Shown: positions 56,137 through 64,000 of the stretch, piece by piece
How positions within the stretch are numbered: the stretch's first letter is position 1
Layout: each line of letters begins with the position of its first letter
Source: an uncultured Clostridium sp.
GTDB taxonomy: Bacteria; Bacillota; Clostridia; TANB77; CAG-508
NCBI GenBank assembly: GCA_947648905.1
Contig: CANSPP010000001.1
Coordinates: 1 to 64,000, forward strand
Length of the DNA: 64,000 nt
Direction: 5' to 3'
Translations under genes and position numbers: made by a program
Notes under the pieces: model-generated
The model's input: only the letters and a program-made list of their open reading frames with translations
What the model was told of the DNA's origin: nothing
Database searches by the model: none

Positions 56137-57165
56137 CTATGTTTTATATTCTTTATTTATAAAACTAACCCAGTTATTTTTATTTTCATAATATTTCAAT
56201 CCTTCTTCAATCGCCTTTGATACTCCTCCGATACTAGCAGAAAGTATAGTTGCTGTCATATTGCTATTTGCTGCAGAATATATTGTAGCAGGAGTAGATA
56301 TAACTGTCGCTAAATTAGTCCATCTTTTTATTTTTGGAAAGACTCTTTTAATGTTTCTATTAATCTTTTTTTGTTTTTCAATAAATTCCTTTTTTATTTC
56401 TTCAACATCATAACTATCATTTGATTTTTCTTTCAACTTTATTATTTTATCTATTTCATTCTTTGCCATACATATTTCATCATAATCTCTCCATTTTAAA
56501 ATTTCAAGCATATTATTTTCCGTTTCTTTTAAATAGCTATCTTTACATAGTCTCACCCTAGAACATTCTTGACATCTATTTTCTTCTTCAAATGCATAAC
56601 TATGTATTAATTCACATGGAAAATATATACTAAAAACTTCATTAAATATTCTTGCTTTGTCTACTTTGCTTATATGTTTTAAGTATGTATAATCTCTTTC
56701 CCCAAATAAGCAATTAGCACCAATTTCATTTGCAATCCCTATCTGTGTATATAATGATGTAACATATGGCAAACAATAATATTCATTTCCTATATTAATT
56801 TCTTCTACTACATTGTCTTTTTTTATACTGCTATCCTTTATTGGAAATGTTTTCCTTAACATCTTAAAGTCTTCAACACCCTTTTCAAAATATGGCTCTG
56901 CACTTTTTTTTAGTTTTTCATTGATTTCTATTATTTCTAATATATTATTATCTTTTGCTATTTCTAATATTAATTTTATAGTTTTTTCTGTTTTAGTATT
57001 ATTTTTAGATAAATACATATCTAAAGCTTTTTTTGTTATTACTATTTTATCCGCCCATATCAAAGTATCAGGCTTTTTAATCAACCATGAAAAGTCTAGT
57101 AAACATGGTTTGCATAAATTCAACTCATTTCCAACTGCAGTTCCACTAATAAAAACTTTATTCAT
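56137..57165 (-). CDS. Hypothetical protein with Cys clusters, upstream of ASCH
   Basis: 342 residues. CKPC near residue 18 and CQECSRVRLC near 205 suggest metal binding. The C-terminal part (about 285-320) is hydrophobic (NLATVISTPATIYSAANSN, then MTATILSASIGGV). No family recognised. It lies at the right end of the element and shares a message with the ASCH gene. Confidence 0.65.
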   Translation of the reverse strand: MNKVFISGTAVGNELNLCKPCLLDFSWLIKKPDTLIWADKIVITKKALDMYLSKNNTKTEKTIKLILEIAKDNNILEIIEINEKLKKSAEPYFEKGVEDFKMLRKTFPIKDSSIKKDNVVEEINIGNEYYCLPYVTSLYTQIGIANEIGANCLFGERDYTYLKHISKVDKARIFNEVFSIYFPCELIHSYAFEEENRCQECSRVRLCKDSYLKETENNMLEILKWRDYDEICMAKNEIDKIIKLKEKSNDSYDVEEIKKEFIEKQKKINRNIKRVFPKIKRWTNLATVISTPATIYSAANSNMTATILSASIGGVSKAIEEGLKYYENKNNWVSFINKEYKT

Positions 57166-57291
57166 TTCTTTCTCCTATTTTATTTCAATTATGTGCATAT
57201 ATATTATTTTAAAAATTATATCACATTATATTAATTAGTTAAAGCTATTTCCTGTTAAAACTTGTCTAATCGTGCCAAGTCTCGCCCTAAC

Positions 57292-57310
57292 TGTGACCAA
57301 AGTGTGACAA
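57292..57310. repeat. Candidate integrase arm site, right
   Basis: Exact direct copy of 37686-37704. In the circular form the two would flank the core on both sides. Confidence 0.65.
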
Positions 57311-57337
57311 TTTTGCCTAAGAACGCAAGAAAAAAAC

Positions 57338-57366
57338 ACCTGCTAAAACCTAGCAAGTGCTTCTTA
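57338..57366. terminator. Hairpin near right end of the element
   Basis: CACCTGCTA / TAGCAAGTG imperfect stem preceded by an A-run, between the arm site and the tRNA fragment. Confidence 0.5.
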
Positions 57367-57372
57367 ATTCTT

Positions 57373-57418
57373 TGGTTGCGGGGGTAAGACTCGAACTTAC
57401 GACCTTCGGGTTATGAGC
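57373..57418 (-). other. 3' fragment of an initiator tRNA
   Basis: Reads GCTCATAACCCGAAGGTCGT, then the T-arm and ACCCCCGCAACCA. It is the anticodon loop to CCA end of tRNA-fMet, with several base differences from the intact copy at 58863-58938. The 5' half is missing on the right side, so it is a relic carried by the element. Confidence 0.85.
57403..57418. repeat. Attachment-site core, right (attR)
   Basis: Same 16 bases as 37542-57557's left copy at 37542-37557. It is the end of a 46-base tRNA-fMet 3' fragment (57373-57418, minus strand). Confidence 0.8.
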
Positions 57419-57487
57419 AACCCCAAGCAATTTCTATAAATCTATAAAACTCAAAATTTTACTATTCATCTAACAGCTAAACAAACT

Positions 57488-57883
57488 CTATTTTACAATC
57501 GCATCAACAGCTCTAGTTATCTCTGAATTATAAACATAGCGACCATCAACCTTCTCATAAACTTCTCCAGCCTTCCTATCCACTGGCAAATCAACCTCAT
57601 CAATAGAAACCGGTCCACCATCACCACTTTCTGACACACAAACTGAATTGTCGTCCATAATCCAAGCTAAATCATTACCATTTCTAGTTTTATTATCTAG
57701 AAATATTTTCTTTTTCTCATATAGAGCATATTCATCTATTTCATTAGTTTGATTATTTTTATTTTCATTTATATTTATCATATTTTTTAAAGCTTTTGAT
57801 AATTCGTCAATAAAGGTATTTATGCTATTATTTTCGAAATTTTTATTTGTTACATTTCTGTCTCTAAAAAAGTTTAAATCCAA
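57488..57883 (-). CDS. Small acidic protein downstream of the nuclease
   Basis: 131 residues, rich in Asp/Glu/Asn, with no signal peptide. LAWIMDDNSVCVSESGDGGP and DLPVDRKAGEVYEKVDGR are its distinctive parts. It starts 11 bases after the nuclease stop. A small acidic protein encoded directly after a nuclease may be its inhibitor (compare NucA-NuiA), but this is inference from size, charge and position; I do not recognise the family. Confidence 0.65.
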   Translation of the reverse strand: MDLNFFRDRNVTNKNFENNSINTFIDELSKALKNMININENKNNQTNEIDEYALYEKKKIFLDNKTRNGNDLAWIMDDNSVCVSESGDGGPVSIDEVDLPVDRKAGEVYEKVDGRYVYNSEITRAVDAIVK

Positions 57884-57894
57884 TCTTTTTCCTC

Positions 57895-58652
57895 CTATTC
57901 TAACAATTTACTGTTCCCAGTTGCATAGTCAATATCTATTCCACTTTGGGCATTATATACATATACATTGAACTTAAGTTCTCCGTCATCCTCCATAGAA
58001 TATGCTTCAATATTTACACCGATTGACTAATTCATTCTCACCTTCATAATGTGGCGTAACTCTATATAATACGTGATTTTCTTGATTTTCTTTTAGATAA
58101 TTATATACGCTGTCTTCAAATTTTTTCATTCCTTTTACATTAAAACTTTGAGTTCCTGTAATTAAGTTTCTTTTGTCTACATCTATTCCGCCTAATTTCC
58201 AAGCGATTAGATGGCATCTATGGTATAGATACCCGCCAGGTACAATGCTTGTATCATATTTTTTCTGCTTAAAACCTGATGGTGTAATTGAAGAGTAATC
58301 GTCTTTTTTGTCATCTTCATTGGCTTTTTTCCAGCTAGTTTTTATCATGGCTTTTCCGAACTTTACCGTCTTCTAAAGTGGAATAATAGTCTTCTTCTAT
58401 GTTCATATCTTCAGTAGTAAATTCAGGTATATTGTTATTTATTTCAACATATATTTCTCCATTATATTCTGGTATATCAGATATTTCATAAGATTTTTCT
58501 GTTTTATTAACTGTATCGACTGTTTTATTTTCTTTTTCAACATTAGAAAATCCTCCTATGGCCAAGATTACAGTAAATATTAATATAATTATAATTTTCT
58601 CTAGTTTATTTGTATTTTTTTTCATATTTTTCACCCATATATTTAATATCAT
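57895..58652 (-). CDS. Secreted DNA/RNA non-specific endonuclease, with two +1 shifts at CGG
   Basis: 251 residues after both shifts. An N-terminal hydrophobic helix (about 10-27) exports or anchors it. The catalytic region YHRCHLIAWKLGG and the following NLITGTQSFNVKGM match Spd1/EndA-like nucleases with a His general base. Shifts occur at CGG 58356-58358 (GKV-G-KAMIKTSWKK) and at CGG 58019-58021 (LVN-G-VNIEAYSMEDDGE). The latter restores the family C-terminus FNVYVYNAQSGIDIDYATG and ends at TAG 57895-57897. Either shift missing would remove the active site or the C-terminus. Confidence 0.88.
58019..58021 (-). other. +1 frameshift site at CGG (nuclease, site 2)
   Basis: AAT CGG TGT AAA in the zero frame (stop two codons later); +1 gives AAT GGT GTA AAT ATT GAA (N-G-V-N-I-E), continuing the family C-terminus. 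Confidence 0.9.
58356..58358 (-). other. +1 frameshift site at CGG (nuclease, site 1)
   Basis: GTT CGG AAA AGC in the zero frame; +1 gives GTT GGA AAA GCC ATG (V-G-K-A-M), the Gly-x-Ala segment before the catalytic domain. Confidence 0.88.
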
Positions 58653-58862
58653 AATGCTAAAATTTTTTCAAAATTTGTATCAGCTGATTTTTATTATAAG
58701 ATTAGAAAATATTTATGTCTTTGCTTAATATTCTTAATGCTTATACTTTAGATGTATAATTTTTATTTATAAGTGAATATTTTCTAGTTTTTTTCATATA
58801 ATTATAGTAAAGGTATTGACAACACTCACATAATATAGTAAAATAAATATTGTCAATTACAT

Positions 58863-58938
<76 letters not shown>

Positions 58939-59060
58939 ATAATATAAAGGGATTTGCATTTTTTGCAAATCTTTTATTTTTATGTTTAACCAACTATTGT
59001 CCAACTATATAAATATTACACAATTATTAGACCCTAGTGCTATGTCATCCTTTGTTATTT

Positions 59061-59141
59061 GCCTTAGAGAGTTTCGGAATGTAATAAGAAACTCTCTAGG
59101 GCAATAGCATTTGTAGCATATTTAATTACAAATATGCTACA
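59061..59141. terminator. Two successive inverted repeats
   Basis: CCTTAGAGAGTTTC / GAAACTCTCTAGGG (59062-59075, 59088-59101), then TGTAGCATATTT / AAATATGCTACA (59112-59123, 59130-59141) followed by TTTTAT. The second looks like a real + strand terminator. Confidence 0.6.
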
Positions 59142-59288
59142 TTTTATAAACATTTTTATTTTATGAAAACCAAATTCAAAATTTTCATATAATAATTTTA
59201 TATATTTACGTAACATATTAACACTTATTTCTTCAAGAGGTGTATAATGGGTGGCGTTGTAAAAATTATAGCAATAGGGGTGAAATTT

Positions 59289-59444
59289 ATGCAAAATGCT
59301 GAAGAAGCAGACAACAAATGTGGAACGGTAACAGTTACTGTTTATAAAGATAAGACTGGACAGCCATATTTTACAGTTACTACCGATACAGATGATGTTT
59401 TACCTGTATCATACGTTATTGAAGATACTTTATATCTATATTAA
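59289..59444 (+). CDS. Small 51-residue protein
   Basis: Starts MQNAEEADNKCGTVTVTVYK and ends DTLYLY. The start at 59289 is chosen for the AGGGGTG box seven bases upstream; a longer frame from 59247 lacks such a box. Beta-strand-rich, no signal peptide. Function unknown. Confidence 0.55.
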   Translation: MQNAEEADNKCGTVTVTVYKDKTGQPYFTVTTDTDDVLPVSYVIEDTLYLY

Positions 59445-59511
59445 ACAGACTAACTTTTCGTTGGTCTTTTTCTTTTTCTTGATAACTATACTACACATAT
59501 ATAATCAAAAT

Positions 59512-60219
59512 TTATATGCTTATTAACTCCTTAATACTATTAAATTTGGCATCACCTATACCGCTTACTTTTTTGATATCTTCTATAGCCTTAAATTTTC
59601 CGCTTTCTTTTCTATGATTAATAATTTTTAAGGCTGTAGTAGTTCCTATTCCTGGTAAAGTTTCTAGCTCTGTTTGGTTTGCTGTATTTATATTAATTTT
59701 TGAGCTTGTTGTTTTATTTTTTTGTTCTGTGCTAGTTTTTGCGCTTACACTATTTGTGCTTTGATAATTTGTTTTTACATTTGTAATATATTTTTGCTCT
59801 GTTTCATTATTTGAATTTTCTATACTTTGAGCGTTTTGATTCTTTTGTGCTTGTACTTCTTCTTTTGTTGGAATTCTTATTTTCATTCCGTCTTCTAGGA
59901 CATATGCTAGATTAACTTCTTCCATATATGCATTTTCCTTTACTCCTCCTGCTTTTTCTATAGCATCTGCAACTCTACTATTTTCTTCTAATTCTATTAA
60001 TCCCTCAGTGTTAACAGCTCCAGAAATATGAACTTTTATGTTTTCTTTTTCGCTTCCTTCATTTGTTATTTCCTCTGGTTTTTCTATACTTTCAATTTCT
60101 AAGCTTTCACCTGCGGCAAAAGAGCCTTCTTTACCATATATATAATAGCCAAAGCTTAATATTGCAATTATTGAAATTGCTATTATTATCATTTTTTGTT
60201 TTTTGTTTAATCTATTCAT
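59512..60219 (-). CDS. comEA: ComEA-type DNA-binding protein
   Basis: 235 residues. N-terminal anchor helix (about 8-26), an SLBB domain (about 60-115, with VHISGAVNTEGLIEL), a Ser/Thr/Asn-rich linker, and a C-terminal helix-hairpin-helix pair (NINTANQTELETLPGIGTTTA, then GKFKAIEDIKKVSGIG). It binds incoming DNA outside the membrane during transformation. With dprA and comM in the same window, natural competence genes are well represented. Confidence 0.92.
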   Translation of the reverse strand: MNRLNKKQKMIIIAISIIAILSFGYYIYGKEGSFAAGESLEIESIEKPEEITNEGSEKENIKVHISGAVNTEGLIELEENSRVADAIEKAGGVKENAYMEEVNLAYVLEDGMKIRIPTKEEVQAQKNQNAQSIENSNNETEQKYITNVKTNYQSTNSVSAKTSTEQKNKTTSSKININTANQTELETLPGIGTTTALKIINHRKESGKFKAIEDIKKVSGIGDAKFNSIKELISI

Positions 60220-60365
60220 AAAATCATCCTTTCTTTTACAATTATTAGAACAATTGCTTATTTTTTATTATTTTCTTTAATAAAATGTAATTAAATTTTA
60301 TTTCTATTGAATTTTTTGTTAAAATGCGATATATTATTTCCATAATATTTATAGAGAGGACTAAG

Positions 60366-61729
60366 ATGAAAATAAAAAATTTTCTAATAATACTACTAAT
60401 TAATTTTATAATTTTATTAACTAGTTGCAACTTTGTATTTGCAATCGAAATTTCTGGCGGGACAAATTCGCAAATCGGAAGTTCTAACGTAGAAACAGAT
60501 GTACAAAATCGGAAACTCTGAGGCGGAAATGAATTCACAAAACCGGAAATGCTGAAAGTACTATAGCATCTAGCGAAAGTCAAAATATTCCTGATATGAC
60601 TGCTAATGCTATTTACTTAATGGATAACAAGACAAATGCAGTTTTATACAGTAAAAATGAAAACGAAAAAGTCTATCCTGCAAGCACAACTAAAATTTTA
60701 ACTGCAATTATTGTTTTAGAGAATTGCAACTTAAATGATGTTGTAACAGCAAGTTATAATTCAGTTATGAGTATTCCAGAAGGATATTCAACTGCAAATA
60801 TTCAAATAGGAGAACAACTTACTGTTGAGCAACTTTTAGAGCTTTTGTTAATTCACTCTGCAAATGATGCAGCAAATGTTTTAGCAGAGTTTACTGGCGG
60901 TTCGATTGATAGTTTTGTTTCTATGATGAATACAAAGTTGAATGACTTAAATTTGACTGGTTCTCATTTTACAAATCCATATGGATTACACGATGATAAT
61001 CATTATACTACTGCTCACGATTTAGCTTACCTTATGCAATATTGTCTGAAAAATGAAACTTTTAGAAAGCTTGCTGGCAAAGCATCTTGTGCAATTCCTG
61101 CAACGAATTTGTATGAACCGAGAATTTATAGTTCTACTAATGAACTTTTAATTCCTGAAAGTTCAAATTACTACAAATATTTACTTACAGGAAAAACTGG
61201 ATTTACATCTCAAGCTAAAGAGTGTTTGGTTTCTTCTGCCTACAGAGATGATTTGGAATTAATTGGAGTTGTTCTTGGAAGTGATAATCGATTTTCAGAT
61301 GCACGAAAGCTTTATCAATATGGATATTCAAATTATTCAATACAGAAAGTTGTTAACAAAGATGCTATAGTGACTAATATACACGTAAAAAATGCTAAAT
61401 ATACTTCAAGAGATTTGGATTTGCTTGCAGTCGAGGATATCTCAGCATTAATGAATAATGAAGAGTCTCCATTAACCCTTAATCCTAAAATCATTTTATA
61501 TGAGCCAATATCTGCTCCACTTGAGGAAGGTACTGTTCTCGGAAAAGCAATATATGAAATAAATGGCGTGACATATACGACTGACTTAATTGCTTCCCAC
61601 AATGTAGAAGAGTCAAGGCTTATTATATATTCCATATATTTTGCTATTGGCATTTGTATCGTTTCTTTATTGGTATTCTATGTGATTTTTTTAATTAATA
61701 AAAATAATTCAGTTTCTCCTACTGATTAG
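60366..61729 (+). CDS. dacF: D-Ala-D-Ala carboxypeptidase (PBP5/DacF family) with two +1 shifts at CGG
   Basis: 453 residues after both shifts. Signal peptide (about 1-27, with LTSC near the end), a Gln/Asn/Ser-rich linker, then the penicillin-binding fold: PASTTKILT (Ser-x-x-Lys), HSANDAA (Ser-x-Asn) and TGKTGFT (Lys-Thr-Gly). A C-terminal transmembrane helix (about 420-445) ends it. The linker holds CGG shift sites at 60510-60512 and 60544-60546. Reading both +1 gives QN-G-NSEAEMNSQN-G-NAESTIASS, in frame with the catalytic domain. Without them the signal peptide and the enzyme would be separate. Confidence 0.9.
60510..60512 (+). other. +1 frameshift site at CGG (carboxypeptidase, site 1)
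   Basis: AAT CGG AAA CTC TGA in the zero frame; +1 gives AAT GGA AAC TCT GAG (N-G-N-S-E). Confidence 0.9.
60544..60546 (+). other. +1 frameshift site at CGG (carboxypeptidase, site 2)
   Basis: In the new frame AAC CGG AAA TGC TGA; +1 gives AAC GGA AAT GCT GAA (N-G-N-A-E), which joins the catalytic domain frame. It lies 11 codons after site 1. Confidence 0.9.
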
Positions 61730-61792
61730 AGAAATAAATAGTTTCTATGATTTGGTTGATTTAAAAAATTTGAATTAATTTAATATAATCTT

Positions 61793-61823
61793 GGGCTTGA
61801 TTGAAATAATATTCTTCAAGCCC
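61793..61823. terminator. Bidirectional terminator
   Basis: GGGCTTGA / TCAAGCCC stem with TTATTTT after it, between convergent dacF and LCP genes. Confidence 0.8.
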
Positions 61824-61830
61824 TTATTTT

Positions 61831-63153
61831 CTACTTGAAATCCTTACCTATAATTATTGTTATATTAGTTTGAGCAGAAGTAGATTCTCTACTTTGTTCA
61901 ACTCCTGCTCCTATTGTTTCTACAATGTCTTCTGATATTTCTGAACTTACGTCTTTGTTTCTTATAACTACTGTTTTAGAAGTTTCGTTTGTAGTGTCTT
62001 TTTGGCTCACTTTGTATCCTTCTTTTTTTAACTTGTCCACTACATCGGTTAATATTTCTTTGTCTCCGCTTCCATTAAGTACTTGTATTTTAATTTCTGA
62101 TTTTTTTGTTATTAAGTTCCCTTCTTCTTCTAAGTCCTCTTCTGTTTTGTCCCTATCTAAAAATAGTTCTTGAACTAGATTTTTTGTTTCCTTTTTGTTG
62201 TATACGAATATGCTTACATTGTTTGTTTCATTTAGGTTTGGTACTGTTCCTGGTAATGTTGCTGTTAGTATGTTTGCTGTATCAAATTCTACAATGTATG
62301 GAATGTAATCTTTTGCCACATCAAAATCTATATTTGTTATTAAGTTATTTTTTGCAACGTCAAGTATTTCGCCTATTTTAAATATGTTTTCTACCTTTGC
62401 TGTTTGTTTTATAACTTGCATTATGAATTCTCTTTGTGTTCTCATTCTTCCTAAGTCGTTGTCTCCATATTCTGCTGGATATGTTGGATATGTTTTTGTT
62501 TTAGGGTCCCAGTTTCCGTGTCTAAATCTAACTAGTTGTTCTGCCTTATCTCCATCTAGTAGTTGTTCTCCTGCTTTTAGATTGATGTGTAGGTCTTGTG
62601 TTGGGTCGTCATATACCATATCTATTGGAACATTAAATGTTACACCACCTATTGCATCAACTAATTCTATTAATGCCTCTGTTTTTACTACTGCATAGTA
62701 TTTTATATCTAAACCTGTAATTTCATTTACAGCTTCTAAAGTTTCGTCTGGTCTATTTTTTCTTCCATATAAAGCGTTTATTTTTTCATATGCTGTTGCT
62801 TTGGCTGAATTCTTTCCTGTGTATGTGTCCCTTGGAATTGATAGTAATGTTGCCTTTTGTGTATTTGGATTATATGATGCTACCATTATTGTGTCTGTTA
62901 GGCTTGACCCCTCTAAATCCGTACTAATTCCTAATACTAAGCATTTGAATTCACCTAAGTTCTTTTTAGTGTTTTCGTCATGTCCAACCATTGTTGCTAA
63001 CATTCCTGACATTCCGCCACCATTTTTGTGTACTTTATATGCAAATACACCACCTGCTATAGCTATTGCTATCAGTATTATTAATAATATTTTTTTCCAT
63101 ACTTTTCTTTTTTTCTTGCCACCTTTTTTGGCATATTTTTCTCTATTTCCCAA
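61831..63153 (-). CDS. LytR-CpsA-Psr family glycopolymer transferase
   Basis: 440 residues. A basic N-terminus and one transmembrane helix (about 18-38), then the LCP domain (about 75-330) with LSIPRDTY, the RFRHGNWD arginine cluster, and GRMRTQREFI. A C-terminal LytR_C domain (about 345-435, with IKIQVLNGSGDK) follows. It attaches wall teichoic acid or other glycopolymers to peptidoglycan from lipid carriers. Confidence 0.92.
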   Translation of the reverse strand: MGNREKYAKKGGKKKRKVWKKILLIILIAIAIAGGVFAYKVHKNGGGMSGMLATMVGHDENTKKNLGEFKCLVLGISTDLEGSSLTDTIMVASYNPNTQKATLLSIPRDTYTGKNSAKATAYEKINALYGRKNRPDETLEAVNEITGLDIKYYAVVKTEALIELVDAIGGVTFNVPIDMVYDDPTQDLHINLKAGEQLLDGDKAEQLVRFRHGNWDPKTKTYPTYPAEYGDNDLGRMRTQREFIMQVIKQTAKVENIFKIGEILDVAKNNLITNIDFDVAKDYIPYIVEFDTANILTATLPGTVPNLNETNNVSIFVYNKKETKNLVQELFLDRDKTEEDLEEEGNLITKKSEIKIQVLNGSGDKEILTDVVDKLKKEGYKVSQKDTTNETSKTVVIRNKDVSSEISEDIVETIGAGVEQSRESTSAQTNITIIIGKDFK

Positions 63154-63275
63154 AATTATTCACTCCTAAAAATTCATACAGCAAGTATATCAAAAAGTTA
63201 AAAATTTTTCAACTTTTTTTATAAAATTAAGTGACCAAATTTACAATTAATAAATTTAATCACTTATTTTAATAT

Positions 63276-63884
63276 TTAGAAAAATATATTTAATATGTTA
63301 TATGTAGTCATTGCCTTTGCTACATAAGAAGTGTTCATAGCCTCTCCTAGTGCTCCTGCTGGATTCATTGTTACAATTAAATTAATTATCATTAAGACTG
63401 CATATGTTACTAAAAATCCTCTTAATAATCCATATAAAGCTCCCCCCGCTTTGTTAAACTGGTCTAATATTGGCAGTTTTGCAACAAAGTTTGCAATAGC
63501 TGTTACAAATATTAAAGCAATTCTTATAACTATAAATAATATAAGCATTGTTGCGCCATACACAATGTTCATTGCAAGTGCTCTTGAAGCTTCTGGTAAC
63601 ATTCCTTGTTTTGCACTTTCAACTAATCCTCCTGTGATGTCATTTGTTCCTTCTGTTTTAATTAATTCTCCAACATTTTCTTCAATTGTTTCTTGAATTT
63701 TCTCGTCTATTGTTGTTGTGTTAATTATGATATTTCCTATTGGTCTGTAAAATACCATTACTGCAACAATTGTAATTATAAATGCTACCAAGCTAATCCC
63801 TAGTGATATTAAGCCCTTCTTATAACCAAAAAATATTGATGCTAGTATAAATAAAATTATTATACCATCTATTATAAGTCCCAT
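63276..63884 (-). CDS. CvpA family membrane protein
   Basis: 202 residues. Four to five hydrophobic helices, with IDGIIILFILASIFFGYKKG at the start, LILFIVIRIALIFVTAI in the middle, and the conserved LDQFNKAGGALYGLLRGFLV near residue 140, fit the CvpA/colicin V production family. Its cellular role in Clostridia is unclear. The AGGAGG box overlaps the stop of the upstream gene. Confidence 0.85.
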   Translation of the reverse strand: MGLIIDGIIILFILASIFFGYKKGLISLGISLVAFIITIVAVMVFYRPIGNIIINTTTIDEKIQETIEENVGELIKTEGTNDITGGLVESAKQGMLPEASRALAMNIVYGATMLILFIVIRIALIFVTAIANFVAKLPILDQFNKAGGALYGLLRGFLVTYAVLMIINLIVTMNPAGALGEAMNTSYVAKAMTTYNILNIFF

Positions 63885-63896
63885 ATTCCATACCTC

Positions 63897-64000
63897 CTAT
63901 AAATTAATTATTTCAATTTTATCTCTATATATAACCCCAGCTAAGCTGTTTGAGACAACTATGTTTGTAATTTCTTGGTTAGCAACATATCTTTTTACTA
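63897..64000 (-). CDS. C-terminal end of an upstream gene
   Basis: The last 33 or so residues read VKRYVANQEITNIVVSN and SLAGVIYRDKIEIINL, ending in TAG at 63897-63899. The gene is cut by the window edge and is not identifiable. It ends 12 bases before the CvpA start, so the two are co-transcribed. Confidence 0.6.
   Translation of the reverse strand, partial: VKRYVANQEITNIVVSNSLAGVIYRDKIEIINL

Larger units (their letters stand above)
37542..57418. mobile_element. Integrated phage-satellite-like island (about 19.9 kb)
   Basis: Bounded by a 16-bp direct repeat (37542-37557 and 57403-57418). It carries integrase and DUF6076 transcribed to the right, and Xis-like, repressor-like, P4-type primase-helicase, sigma-like and ImmA/IrrE genes transcribed to the left. 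I saw no relaxase, portal, terminase or capsid genes. This divergent int / xis-primase layout is that of phage-inducible chromosomal islands. Cargo: a type IIS restriction-modification system, a KAP-like NTPase, and an HTH-ASCH-hypothetical group. The element has no in-frame CGG and no shift sites, consistent with adaptation to a host that avoids CGG. Confidence 0.8.

Noticed and set aside
59064..59294. Minus-strand 76-residue ORF
   Set aside because: It spans two terminator-like inverted repeats and has no ribosome binding site.

Overview
The window comes from a very AT-rich Gram-positive bacterium of the Clostridia type, probably an uncultured gut or anaerobic lineage. This rests on gene content (AddB, DUF2207, YitT, DUF975, DUF6512, DUF6514, CvpA, LytR-CpsA-Psr, a clostridial prepilin start), strong AGGAGG ribosome binding sites and overwhelming AGA use for arginine. 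Most genes lie on the minus strand. No rRNA and no CRISPR array was seen.

The most important observation concerns translation. Seven genes (a GltD-like oxidoreductase, a family 4 uracil-DNA glycosylase, addB, a DUF2207 protein, comM, a secreted nuclease and a D-Ala-D-Ala carboxypeptidase) are each interrupted by one to three +1 frameshifts, twelve in all. Every one occurs at an in-frame CGG. Skipping the C and reading the following GGN as glycine restores the conserved protein, usually at a conserved Gly. I saw no other kind of frameshift in the window. In-frame CGG is otherwise absent from all coding regions I read, although CGG spanning two codons (xxC GGx) is abundant and CGA and CGT are used as Arg. 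The exception is three adjacent proteolysis-related genes (3556-7014), which hold five in-frame CGG codons in open frames. The simplest reading is that CGG has no normal Arg decoder in this organism and that C-GGN is read as Gly with a +1 shift, possibly as a quadruplet codon. I have therefore annotated these genes as intact CDSs with +1 shifts, not as pseudogenes.

Layout. 1-7.1 kb: prepilin start, a zincin-like protein, GltD-like and UDG genes, LD-carboxypeptidase, and a cassette of two stand-alone M41-type peptidases plus an orphan Clp-N-like protein. 7.1-19.7 kb: PgeF, AddB, DUF2207, OGG-type glycosylase, YitT, radical SAM, RNase III, a glucosaminidase and a membrane-anchored protein. 19.8-27.4 kb: tRNA-Cys, tRNA-Gly, topA, DUF6514, DUF975, dinB, an SDR, then an OLE-type large structured RNA followed by its partner gene oapA. 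27.6-37.4 kb: tmk, a dicarboxylate symporter, yraN-dprA-comM, DUF6512, NUDIX, HD, Maf, a methyltransferase, an ArsC/Spx-like protein and a PH-domain protein.

37.54-57.42 kb is an integrated element of about 19.9 kb bounded by 16-bp direct repeats that match the anticodon region of initiator tRNA. It carries integrase, DUF6076, Xis-like and repressor-like genes, a P4-type primase-helicase, a sigma-like factor and an ImmA/IrrE peptidase, but I saw no capsid or conjugation genes. This resembles a phage-inducible island or satellite. Its cargo is a type IIS restriction-modification system (fused double adenine methyltransferase plus an AlwI/BspD6I-like endonuclease), a YobI/KAP-like membrane NTPase on the same strand, and an HTH / ASCH / Cys-rich protein group. 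57.4-64 kb: a secreted nuclease with a small acidic partner, initiator tRNA, ComEA, D-Ala-D-Ala carboxypeptidase, an LCP protein, CvpA and the end of a further gene.
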